This document shows positions 53,139-60,298 of a DNA stretch of 60,298 nt, piece after piece. The notes beneath the pieces were generated by a model that saw nothing but the letters and a program-made list of their open reading frames with translations, was not told the origin of the DNA and searched no databases. The DNA lies in NCBI GenBank assembly GCA_902550555.1, contig CACCZR010000010.1, positions 1-60,298 on the forward strand, given 5' to 3'. This DNA comes from an uncultured SAR116 cluster alpha proteobacterium. Lineage in GTDB: Bacteria > Pseudomonadota > Alphaproteobacteria > Puniceispirillales > Marisalimonadaceae. The position numbers and the translations under genes were made by a program. Positions within the stretch are counted from its first letter, which is position 1. The number at the start of each line of letters is the position of its first letter.

Positions 53139-53805
53139 TTATCTTCTGATTTTAATTTTTGTAGGATTAATTTTTTTCATCATTTTACCAAAATTAATAA
53201 AAGAAAATGAAATTAAAAAATTTAAAAAAATAAATTTTCTTTCAATTTATTTATCCTTATTTGTATTTTCATATATTTCAGTTTCTATCACTTACTATTT
53301 TTTAGGCGCTCCAAATATTTCAAACTCTATGCTCTTAGAAATTAAAGAAAAAAAACAACTTATTAAACAAGAACAATTGAAAAAGATTAAAAAAACTAAA
53401 AATGACTTAAAGATAATAAATAAAATGTTACAAACTGATCCACAAAATTTAAATTTGTTATTAGCAAAAGCATCAATGGCAGCCATTATTCAAGATATTG
53501 AAACAGAAATAGAAACTTTAAAAAAAATTATTAAAATTAATCCTGTAACAAACGTTAAATCTCTGTTAGCACAAGCATATTTAAGAAAAAATGATGGAAT
53601 TGTTAATGAATTTATAAAAAAATTAATTGATGAAGTTTTATCCGAACTACCTAATGATCCAGGAGCAAATTTTATTTTAGCTAAATATTTAAATCAAAAT
53701 GGAAACAAAAATAAATCTAGAAATTTACTTTTAAAAATACTTAAAAATCTTGATGATAAAGGCCCATGGCATCAAATCTATAAGGATGAATTAAATATCA
53801 AATAA
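53131..53805 (+). CDS. ccmI: Cytochrome c-type biogenesis protein CcmI
   Basis: Apocytochrome-binding TPR protein. Two N-terminal transmembrane helices (about 2-20 and 33-52), then a basic loop and TPR-like helices (LLLAKASMAAIIQDIETEIE, SLLAQAYL, NFILAKYLNQNG). 224 residues is short compared with the 400 or so in rhizobia, leaving a minimal TPR part. Last gene of the ccm operon, ending one base from the opposing yciB. Confidence 0.85.
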   Translation: MINYLLILIFVGLIFFIILPKLIKENEIKKFKKINFLSIYLSLFVFSYISVSITYYFLGAPNISNSMLLEIKEKKQLIKQEQLKKIKKTKNDLKIINKMLQTDPQNLNLLLAKASMAAIIQDIETEIETLKKIIKINPVTNVKSLLAQAYLRKNDGIVNEFIKKLIDEVLSELPNDPGANFILAKYLNQNGNKNKSRNLLLKILKNLDDKGPWHQIYKDELNIK

Positions 53806-53806
53806 C

Positions 53807-54349
53807 TTATTCTTGTTGATATTTTTTTATTATTGGTATTGACAATAATCCGAAAACTACCGATAAAACAGGTATACCAAAAGCTTTAAAAGATACCCAA
53901 TCATCTGTACTTAAATTTCTCCATGCAATCTCATTTGCTATTGCCATTACAATAAACATTGCGATCCATAACCAAGTCAGTTTATTCCAACCTATCGTAT
54001 CGAGTTTAATCGAAGACCTCATTACAACAGATAAAAAGTTTTTTCCTAAAAATTGTCCAAATAATAATATTAAAGCGATAATTAAAGAAACTACGGTTGG
54101 TTTAATTTTGATAAAAAAATCATTATCAAAAAATAATGTAAGACCACCAAACAAAACAACTGCTAAACAACCAAATGCTGCTAACATCGGAATATTTTTG
54201 AAAAAATACCAAGATATAATTAATGCTATTATAGTGCTCATAACAAGAACAGCTGTTCCAGCGAAAATACCATAAAAATAGTTAACGCCAAAAAATAAAA
54301 TCAGTGGCCCCATTTCCAATAAGGATCTATATGACTCTTTTTTTTCCAT
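53807..54349 (-). CDS. yciB: Inner membrane septation protein A family (YciB/IspZ)
   Basis: 180 residues with about six hydrophobic helices. LLEMGPLILFFGVNY at the N-terminus, KIKPTVVSLIIALILLFGQFL in the middle and WRNLSTDDWVSFKAFGIP near the end match the family. YciB proteins influence cell envelope synthesis and septation; mechanism unclear. Convergent with ccmI. Confidence 0.92.
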   Translation of the reverse strand: MEKKESYRSLLEMGPLILFFGVNYFYGIFAGTAVLVMSTIIALIISWYFFKNIPMLAAFGCLAVVLFGGLTLFFDNDFFIKIKPTVVSLIIALILLFGQFLGKNFLSVVMRSSIKLDTIGWNKLTWLWIAMFIVMAIANEIAWRNLSTDDWVSFKAFGIPVLSVVFGLLSIPIIKKYQQE

Positions 54350-54369
54350 TCATTTCTCCATTAATTTTA

Positions 54370-55350
54370 TTATGCAGCTTGTCTAAGATAGATCATTTTT
54401 TCTATCTCATCAGTAGCAAACCTTAATTTGTCACCTTTTAATTTAAAAAAACTTTTATCTAAAATATTTTTTCTCCATTCACGAGAACAGTACATATTAT
54501 TATATAGACCCAAAATGTGTCTTGTTATTAAATGATCGTTATTATCAAACAAAAATTGATCTATATAATCAGCAACTTTAAATGCAACCGTTCGCCTAGA
54601 TATATTTTCTACATTTGAATCTCCATATATTAATTTATCAGCAAAACTTAAAATATAAGGATTTTTGTAAGCTTCTCTTCCCATCATAAAGCCATCTAAA
54701 TTTAAATCACGAGTATGTTTAATTCCAGCCTCTAAAGAAACAATTCCACCATTCAAGATAATAATTAAATCATTATTTTCTTTTTTTAATTTTTTAACTC
54801 TTTGATAATCTAAAGGTGGTATTTCTCTATTTTGTTTTGGACTTAAGCCTCCTAATATAGCTTTCCTAGCATGTATTATAAATTTTTTTACCCCCACTTT
54901 GGAAGTGATTGATACAAACCTATCAAGATCCAGAGATGACATGTCATCAATTCCAATTCTACACTTAATTGATACCTTTAGGTTTGAATTATTTTTAATT
55001 GATTTCACACAATCTGATACTATTTGTGGACTTGCCATCAAACAGGCTCCAAAATTGCCCGACTTGACTCTGTTTGAAGGACAACCAATATTTAAATTGA
55101 TCTCAGTATATCCATATTTTTCTACAATCTTAGCAACTTTACCCAATTTTTTAGGATCATTCCCCCCAACTTGAATTACAGTTGAGTTATCAAAGTAGTT
55201 TGAAGACAACAGTTTGTGTTGAGGTCCATATAATATTGCATCAACAGAAATCATTTCAGTGAATAGAATTGCTTTTTTAGTTAAAATTCTATGGAAATAT
55301 CTACAATGTTTATCAGTCCATTTCATCATTGGGGCAATAGAGAATGTCAT
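54370..55350 (-). CDS. dusA: tRNA-dihydrouridine synthase A
   Basis: FMN enzyme that reduces uridines 20/20a in tRNA D-loops. N-terminal SIAPMMKWTDKHCRYFHR, substrate block TEINLNIGCPSNRVKSGNFGACLM with catalytic Cys103, and HARKAILGGLSPKQNREIPPLDY are DusA-specific. 326 residues. Starts with ATG 14 bases downstream of the enolase-superfamily gene stop. Confidence 0.95.
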   Translation of the reverse strand: MTFSIAPMMKWTDKHCRYFHRILTKKAILFTEMISVDAILYGPQHKLLSSNYFDNSTVIQVGGNDPKKLGKVAKIVEKYGYTEINLNIGCPSNRVKSGNFGACLMASPQIVSDCVKSIKNNSNLKVSIKCRIGIDDMSSLDLDRFVSITSKVGVKKFIIHARKAILGGLSPKQNREIPPLDYQRVKKLKKENNDLIIILNGGIVSLEAGIKHTRDLNLDGFMMGREAYKNPYILSFADKLIYGDSNVENISRRTVAFKVADYIDQFLFDNNDHLITRHILGLYNNMYCSREWRKNILDKSFFKLKGDKLRFATDEIEKMIYLRQAA

Positions 55351-55363
55351 TTTATCAAATAAC

Positions 55364-56503
55364 CTAATTTATTTTTTTACCAAATTTATTAATAGCATCT
55401 GAAGATAACTTTAATCCCAGACCTGGTTCTTTATTCATATATAAAATACCATTTTCAATTTTTGGAGGATTTTCAAAAAGTTCAGCTTGAAGAGGATCTC
55501 TTTCTGGATCTGTAAAAGATTCAACTATCAAACCTGATGGACTAGCTGCCACAATATGAGCATGAATAAAACAATCATGGTGTGGTGCTATATCTACGTG
55601 ATTTAATTCACATAGGGCCGACAATTTTTTTCCTCCACTAAAGCCACCAAACATAGTACAGTCAAATTGTAAAATCTGAATTGCTTGTTCTTCCAAAATT
55701 GATCTACATCCATAAATTGTTATTTCACTCTCACCACCGGATAGTGGAATATCTGTTTGTTGAGATAATAGTTTTAATTCACGTCTATCATCTGACCATC
55801 TGACAGGTTCTTCGAGCCATCTCGGATTTAATGATTTTAATTCCTTTGCACCTTGGATTGCTGTTTTTAGATCCCAAGCTCTATTGACATCAACCATCAG
55901 ATCATTATCTTCTCCAATGATTTCCCTAACAATCGCCATTCTTTCCATATCTTCTTTTAAAGATAATCCTCCTATTTTACCTTTGAAACCTTTATGCCCT
56001 TGTTCAACTAGCATCTTTATTTCATCTCTTAACTCTATATTATCTTTTCCATCTCTATAATAGGCACAGGTTACGTAGCAAGGTACTTGATCTCTATATC
56101 CACCAAACAATTTATAGAGAGGAAGATTTGAAAATTTTCCTATTATGTCCCAACATGCTATATCTATAGCAGCAGATATTCTTATTAAAGTCTCTTTACT
56201 CCATTTTTTTTCAAAAGATAATTTTCTTGCTGTCATACCAAAAATTTTATCGTAAATTTTCTCTGGTGAAGTTGCATCCATTCCAATAATTTGTTCTAAA
56301 AACCCTGATTTTATTGTATTTATAATTGGATTTATATCAGCATAAACAGTGCATATACCAAAGCCTTCAATGCCTTCCTTTGTTTTGACTTTAACCAACA
56401 ACTCATTTGCTGTTGGAACGATAAAATGACTTACCCAGTGTGGTCTTGATTCATCTGGTCCTGTTAAAATAAATGCTTCTATATTATCAATTATCTGTTT
56501 CAT
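55364..56503 (-). CDS. Enolase superfamily enzyme, mandelate racemase/sugar acid dehydratase type
   Basis: TIM-barrel enzyme that abstracts the alpha proton of a carboxylate. The K-x-K acid/base pair is Lys174 and Lys176 (GFKGKIGG). Metal ligands are Asp205 (MVDVNRAWD), Glu231 (WLEEPVRW) and Glu258 (SGGESE). His308 in IAPHHDCFIHAH stands at the second acid/base place, as in the mandelate racemase and D-sugar-acid dehydratase groups. 379 residues. The substrate is unknown. Divergent from the acyl-CoA synthetase gene. Confidence 0.88.
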   Translation of the reverse strand: MKQIIDNIEAFILTGPDESRPHWVSHFIVPTANELLVKVKTKEGIEGFGICTVYADINPIINTIKSGFLEQIIGMDATSPEKIYDKIFGMTARKLSFEKKWSKETLIRISAAIDIACWDIIGKFSNLPLYKLFGGYRDQVPCYVTCAYYRDGKDNIELRDEIKMLVEQGHKGFKGKIGGLSLKEDMERMAIVREIIGEDNDLMVDVNRAWDLKTAIQGAKELKSLNPRWLEEPVRWSDDRRELKLLSQQTDIPLSGGESEITIYGCRSILEEQAIQILQFDCTMFGGFSGGKKLSALCELNHVDIAPHHDCFIHAHIVAASPSGLIVESFTDPERDPLQAELFENPPKIENGILYMNKEPGLGLKLSSDAINKFGKKIN

Positions 56504-56593
56504 AAAATCACTTTCTAAATATAATAATTATTAAAAGTTTTTATTTGTAAAATGTATATAGACTTCGTCCTTTTTAATTTGTAAGAGAGAATT

Positions 56594-58096
56594 ATGGAAA
56601 AAACAATTAGAAATATGATTAATCAACAAAATGATGATCTAATTTTTCTTACATCTGAAAAAAATGAAAAAATCTCTTATCGAGAATTTAAAATTTTTAA
56701 CGAAAAAATATCGCGTCAATTAGCTGCTAAAAATATAATAAATAGTGACAGGGCTGCAATTGTTTTGCCAAATGGACCTCTGATGGCAAGTTCTTTTTTG
56801 AGCATCTCAAGCTATATGTCTGCAGCACCTTTAAACCCTTCATATAAACAGGAAGAATTTGAATTTTATCTTGACGACCTCAAACCTAAATTTCTCTTGG
56901 TTGAACCAAATTCTAAAAGTTTAGCTGTAATTGCCGCCAAAAATTTAAATATACCTGTTTTTGAAATGAAAATTTCTGATAATCACCCCCTAGGAACGTT
57001 CGAATTGTTTGATAAAGAAACTGATTATAAAAATCCAAACGATTATGATGAGGCTTTGGTTCTACACACATCAGGAACCACTTCAAGACCTAAAATAGTT
57101 CCGTTATCAAATTTAAATATTTTTACATCTGCAGTAAATATTTCAAAATGTTTAAAATTAACATCTGATGATCACTGTCTAAATATAATGCCGTTGTTTC
57201 ATATACATGGATTAATTGCTGTCTTAAGTGCTTCGGCAAAAGTTGGTGCATCTGTTTGTGCAAGTAATGGTTTTAATGCTCTTAAATTTTTAGAGTTAGC
57301 TGAAACACAAAATATTACTTGGTATTCCGGAGTACCCACAATGCATCAAGCAATTTTACTTAGGGCTCAAAAAAATTCAGATAAAGCAAAAAAACTTAAT
57401 TTACGCTTTATTAGATCATCATCTGCATCACTGCCACCTGCTATCTTTGAACAATTAAATGATATATTTCAAACACCTGTAATAGAAGCTTATGGTATGA
57501 CTGAAGCAACTCATCAGATGGCATCAAATCCACTACCTCCTGCTATTCAAAAACCTGGCTTAGTTGGAATGCCGGCAGGTCCAGAAATTTGTATTATGAA
57601 TGATAAATATGAAAAATTATCCCAAGGTGAAATTGGTGAAATATGTATTAAAGGGAGTAATGTTACTAATGGATACGAAAATAATCCTGAAGCTAACAAA
57701 CAATCATTTGTAAATGATTGGTTTAGAACTGGTGATGAAGGTTTTTTTGACAAAGATGGTTATCTTAAAATTTCTGGTAGATTAAAAGAGATAATCAACA
57801 AAGGTGGTGAAAAAATATCTCCTTTAGAGGTTGATAATATCTTAATGGATTTTCCACCAATTGATCAGGCGTTATGCTTTGGATATAAAGATAAAATGCT
57901 TGGAGAAGATATTGCTGTAGCAATAAAACTTAAAGAAAATAAAAGCTGTACGGAAGATGATATTAAATCCTATGCAAATGAAAAATTAGCCAAATTTAAA
58001 ATTCCAAAAAAAATATTTATTGTTGAAGATATTCCTAAAGGTGCAACAGGAAAATTACAAAGAATTGGATTAGCCAAAAAATTTGGACTAGAATAG
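56594..58096 (+). CDS. AMP-forming acyl-CoA synthetase, oxalate-CoA ligase-like
   Basis: ANL superfamily, 500 residues. The P-loop LHTSGTTSRPKIVPL starts near residue 157, the A5 motif is AYGMTEATHQMASNPLPP, A7 is WFRTGDEGFFDKDGYLKISGR, and the catalytic Lys is in KGATGKLQRIGL near the end. The MTEATHQM-SNPLP stretch and the following KPGLVGMPAG resemble plant and fungal oxalate-CoA ligases (AAE3), but related enzymes use other short acids, so the substrate is an inference. Ribosome site AAGAGAGA. Its 3' neighbour, the ketopantoate-reductase-like gene, starts 3 bases later. Confidence 0.88.
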   Translation: MEKTIRNMINQQNDDLIFLTSEKNEKISYREFKIFNEKISRQLAAKNIINSDRAAIVLPNGPLMASSFLSISSYMSAAPLNPSYKQEEFEFYLDDLKPKFLLVEPNSKSLAVIAAKNLNIPVFEMKISDNHPLGTFELFDKETDYKNPNDYDEALVLHTSGTTSRPKIVPLSNLNIFTSAVNISKCLKLTSDDHCLNIMPLFHIHGLIAVLSASAKVGASVCASNGFNALKFLELAETQNITWYSGVPTMHQAILLRAQKNSDKAKKLNLRFIRSSSASLPPAIFEQLNDIFQTPVIEAYGMTEATHQMASNPLPPAIQKPGLVGMPAGPEICIMNDKYEKLSQGEIGEICIKGSNVTNGYENNPEANKQSFVNDWFRTGDEGFFDKDGYLKISGRLKEIINKGGEKISPLEVDNILMDFPPIDQALCFGYKDKMLGEDIAVAIKLKENKSCTEDDIKSYANEKLAKFKIPKKIFIVEDIPKGATGKLQRIGLAKKFGLE

Positions 58097-58099
58097 TTT

Positions 58100-59116
58100 A
58101 TGAAAAGAATATGTATATTTGGTGCTGGAGCTATCGGTGGTTATTTAGCTTGCTCATTAAAAAACACAAATAATAAAATTTCAATAGTTGCCAGAGGTCA
58201 ACATAAAGAAATCATTGAAAAAAAAGGGTTAACTCTAATTAAAGATGAAATCAAAAGATCATATCATTTTGATATATCCGAAAATGCAAGTGACCTAGGA
58301 AAACAAGATTATATTTTTATAGGTGTTAAAGCTCAATCTATACCACTGATATTAAATAATTTATCCCCTATACTTGATGAAAATACAACTATTATATCCG
58401 CAGTCAATGGACTTCCTTGGTGGTATTTTCACGAAGCAAAAACTCAAACTAAATTGGATAATACACATTTAGAAAGTGTAGACCCGAAAGGAAAAATTTG
58501 GAAAACCTTGAATCCAAATAGTGCCATTGGTTGTGTAGTTTACCCAGCTTGTGAAATTTTAGAACCTGGTATTATTAAACATACTGAAGGCGATAGATTT
58601 TCACTTGGTGAACCTAACGGAATGATTTCTGAAAGGTTAAAAGAAATATCAAGTATTTTAATTAATAGTGGATTAAAAGCACCACAAAAGAAAAACTTAA
58701 GAGATGAAATTTGGATTAAGTTATGGGGTAATTGTTCATTTAACATTTTAAGTGCATTGACAGGATCTACACTCGATGAGATTGGGGGAAATCCAGCAAT
58801 ATTAAATTTAATAAAAAAAATGATGGAAGAATGTAAACTTGTTGGAGAAGAAATTGGGATAAAGTTTAGAGTTTCAATTGATGATAGAATTAAAGGTGCA
58901 ACTTCAATTCAAGGCCACAAACCTTCAACGGCACAAGATTTAGAGGCTCGAAAACCACTGGAAATTGACCCTATAATTGGCTCAATAATTGAAATCGGTA
59001 AGAAGTTAAATATAAATACTTACAATTTAGAGCAAATGTATAATCTTCTTAAATTTAAAGGAGAATTGTTAGGGATTTATGAAAAAAATGAAGAATTAGA
59101 AAAAATATTACATTAA
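58100..59116 (+). CDS. 2-dehydropantoate 2-reductase family (ApbA/PanE-like) oxidoreductase
   Basis: NADPH-dependent reductase. FGAGAIGGYLACSL is the Rossmann loop, GVKAQSIP the catalytic-Lys region, and IWIKLWGNCSFNILSALTGST the C-terminal family block. 338 residues, somewhat longer than PanE (about 300), and it lies with catabolic genes; many such paralogues are not pantoate enzymes. It overlaps the opposing DUF1491 stop by 4 bases. Confidence 0.87.
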   Translation: MKRICIFGAGAIGGYLACSLKNTNNKISIVARGQHKEIIEKKGLTLIKDEIKRSYHFDISENASDLGKQDYIFIGVKAQSIPLILNNLSPILDENTTIISAVNGLPWWYFHEAKTQTKLDNTHLESVDPKGKIWKTLNPNSAIGCVVYPACEILEPGIIKHTEGDRFSLGEPNGMISERLKEISSILINSGLKAPQKKNLRDEIWIKLWGNCSFNILSALTGSTLDEIGGNPAILNLIKKMMEECKLVGEEIGIKFRVSIDDRIKGATSIQGHKPSTAQDLEARKPLEIDPIIGSIIEIGKKLNINTYNLEQMYNLLKFKGELLGIYEKNEELEKILH

Positions 59117-59457
59117 ATCTTTTCAAAAAAATTTCTTCCTTGTTTATCCTCTATCTCGACTACCCAAGCATCAGTGTCAATTTTAATTTCTTTTTCAATT
59201 AATTTTTGAAGCTTTGGATATTCCAATTCTATTTCTTTATGTAACTTGATGTATTCAATTATTGATTTATTTTTTTTTAGAGAATAGGAATAATTTCTTC
59301 TTATAAGTTGACCTTTGCCGTTCAACAAATCAATTTTTACTATAATGATCCCTGAATCTGGATCACCTTTTTTTACTACAAAAACCGGTATTCCGTCCTG
59401 TTGTGCAATTCTAGTTACAGATTTAATTATTATCTCTGTTTTTAAACCATCTTCCAT
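59113..59457 (-). CDS. DUF1491 family protein
   Basis: 114-residue cytoplasmic protein of an uncharacterised, mostly alphaproteobacterial family. Recognised by KTEIIIKSVTR, the block VKKGDPDSGIIIVKID and the C-terminal DTDAWVVEIEDKQGRNFF. No signal peptide or membrane helix. Five bases after sdhAF4, so probably cotranscribed with it. Confidence 0.85.
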   Translation of the reverse strand: MEDGLKTEIIIKSVTRIAQQDGIPVFVVKKGDPDSGIIIVKIDLLNGKGQLIRRNYSYSLKKNKSIIEYIKLHKEIELEYPKLQKLIEKEIKIDTDAWVVEIEDKQGRNFFEKI

Positions 59458-59462
59458 TTTAA

Positions 59463-59633
59463 TTAAAAATCACTGCATCTTCCATTCTTTTCCCAATCAC
59501 CATATCTAGTAGGTTCTTTACCTTTAGGCCCCCCAATTTCCTTATAAGAAATAATTTTTATTTTTTCTGAGTTATTAATATTTTTATTTTTGTTTGAAAG
59601 TATTTTTTTTTCATTTTTTTTTTCTTGTTTCAT
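59463..59633 (-). CDS. Succinate dehydrogenase assembly factor 4 homologue (DUF1674)
   Basis: A 56-codon frame with the DUF1674 C-terminal signature [23 protein letters not shown] (residues 34-56; key parts [13 protein letters not shown] and GRCSDF). SdhAF4 shields the flavinylated SdhA subunit during complex II assembly in mitochondria; alphaproteobacterial homologues are presumed to do the same. The first 30 residues are Lys/Asn-rich. ATG at 59633, with GAAAGGG close before it. sdhAF4 next to rsmB is a conserved alphaproteobacterial pair. Confidence 0.9.
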   Translation of the reverse strand: MKQEKKNEKKILSNKNKNINNSEKIKIISYKEIGGPKGKEPTRYGDWEKNGRCSDF

Positions 59634-59634
59634 A

Positions 59635-59651
59635 AAAACCCTTTCGGTTTT
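59635..59651 (-). promoter_or_regulatory. Small hairpin over the sdhAF4 ribosome site
   Basis: AAAACC (59635-59640) and GGTTTT (59646-59651) form a perfect 6-base stem with loop CTTTC. On the sdhAF4 transcript the loop and 3' arm contain GAAAGGG, the probable Shine-Dalgarno sequence, two bases from the ATG, so folding could limit initiation. The stem is short; this may have no role. Confidence 0.25.
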
Positions 59652-59680
59652 ATTTTAAATAAAGCTATATAATTATATAT

Positions 59681-60298
59681 ATGAATTCTGATGTAAAACA
59701 CAAAAAAAATATAAGATTTGTTGCTTTAAAAATATGGGAATTGCTTTTTATTAAAAAAAATAAACTGAGTGATATCTTTAGAAATGATAAATCTTTTAAT
59801 AGCTTAAATTCCAAAGATAGATCATTTATCTATTTTTTAATCCATTTAGCATTGAGAAATCATAATCAAATAAAATTCTTTCTTAAAAAGTTTATAAAAA
59901 AACAAGTTAGTAAAAACTTATATTTTTTAGATGGAATACTCTTATTAGGTACAGCAGAAATTATTTGGTCAAGAACACCACATTATGCAGTTTTAAACTC
60001 GTACGTAGATTTATCAAAAATTCTTTGTGGAGTTAAATATTCAGGCTTCATTAATGCTGTTCTACAAAACATAGTTAGACAAAAAGACAACCTATCTTCA
60101 AGTAATTGGGATATAAATAACAATTATCCAAAATGGATGTTAAATAGTTGGGAAAAACAATATGGAAAAATAAAAACAACAAAAATGTTAAAAGTTTTAA
60201 ACAAAGAACCTTACTTAGACATAATTTGCTCTAAAAAAATGATTATTGAAAAAAAAAATAATTTAATAAAATTTTTAGATGGGCATGAAATTCATCCA
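59681..60298 (+). CDS. rsmB: 16S rRNA (cytosine-967-C5)-methyltransferase RsmB, N-terminal part (cut by window edge)
   Basis: Open from ATG 59681 to the window end, 206 codons. The visible part is the NusB-like RNA-binding domain (residues about 12-140: VALKIWELLF, SKDRSFIYFLIHLALRN, LLLGTAEIIWSRTPHYAVLNSYVDL, GFINAVLQNIVR) and the start of the linker YPKWMLNSWEKQYG that precedes the methyltransferase domain in RsmB. The SAM-binding domain lies beyond the edge. The 47 bases between it and sdhAF4 must hold both promoters. Confidence 0.88.
   Translation, partial: MNSDVKHKKNIRFVALKIWELLFIKKNKLSDIFRNDKSFNSLNSKDRSFIYFLIHLALRNHNQIKFFLKKFIKKQVSKNLYFLDGILLLGTAEIIWSRTPHYAVLNSYVDLSKILCGVKYSGFINAVLQNIVRQKDNLSSSNWDINNNYPKWMLNSWEKQYGKIKTTKMLKVLNKEPYLDIICSKKMIIEKKNNLIKFLDGHEIHP

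Noticed and set aside
1-60298. CRISPR arrays, toxin-antitoxin pairs, restriction systems, phage defence or tRNA/rRNA genes
   Set aside because: I checked every gap and gene product and found none; all gaps are under 300 bases and AT-rich.

Overview
The window is 60.3 kb of very AT-rich (about 30% GC by eye), densely packed chromosomal DNA from an alphaproteobacterium with a streamlined genome, most likely a marine oligotroph. Pointers to Alphaproteobacteria: a NDUFA12-type complex I gene beside mlaD, DUF2155 and aat; the rne/amidase/mrcA/prfB block; the order dsbA-aroQ-accB-accC; helicase/S4-protein/fdxA/carD; xseB-ispA-dxs-tlyA; sdhAF4 (DUF1674) next to rsmB; a class II, B12-dependent ribonucleotide reductase; and a GTTC-N7-GTTC LexA box. 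I cannot fix the lineage (SAR11-like, HIMB59/AEGEAN-169-like or SAR116-like) without a tree. I see no rRNA, tRNA, CRISPR array, insertion sequence, prophage or integron.

Layout. 1-5.6 kb: start of an AsmA-like gene, bcp, then leftward amidase-mrcA-prfB (cell wall and translation termination). 5.8-14 kb: rne, a secreted M48 protease, a DsbA-like protein, aroQ-accB-accC-aat rightward, meeting NDUFA12-mlaD-DUF2155 leftward. 14-23.5 kb: nrdJ, a RidA-family gene and a DUF482 gene rightward, clpS-clpA leftward, and a SPOR-domain D,D-carboxypeptidase. 23.5-28.8 kb: a LexA-boxed umuDC operon, a small membrane protein, an M20 amidohydrolase, an MFS transporter and pdxH. 28.8-40 kb: a glycine-zipper protein, fabI and aroC, then a long leftward run of housekeeping genes (helicase, S4 protein, fdxA, carD, prolyl aminopeptidase, xseB-ispA-dxs-tlyA). 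40-47.4 kb: an accessory metabolic patch (SDR-like protein, ThDP enzyme, beta-hydroxyacid dehydrogenase, class III CoA transferase) followed by acnB. 47.6-53.8 kb: a complete cytochrome c maturation operon ccmABCDEFGHI, including a short ccmD. 53.8-60.3 kb: yciB, dusA, a second metabolic patch (enolase-superfamily dehydratase/racemase, oxalate-CoA-ligase-like enzyme, ketopantoate-reductase-like enzyme), DUF1491, sdhAF4 and the start of rsmB.

Genes are mostly a few bases apart or overlapping. No gap exceeds 300 bases. The longest are 5582-5846 (divergent amidase/rne region with a hairpin in the rne leader), 14003-14244 (nrdJ leader with two inverted repeats) and 47420-47654 (acnB/ccmA divergent region with a promoter-like sequence and an exact 14-base direct repeat). 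I see no gene in any of them.

Most of the window is ordinary core genome and I did not find a clear new system. The points most worth a second look are two genes (M48 protease and tlyA) whose conserved N-termini lie upstream of every ATG/GTG/TTG and seem to start at ATA or another rare codon; the SOS-type operator on umuDC; structured leaders of rne and nrdJ; an SDR homologue that has lost its catalytic residues inside an unassigned catabolic cluster; and an AcnB-type aconitase that is long for its family.
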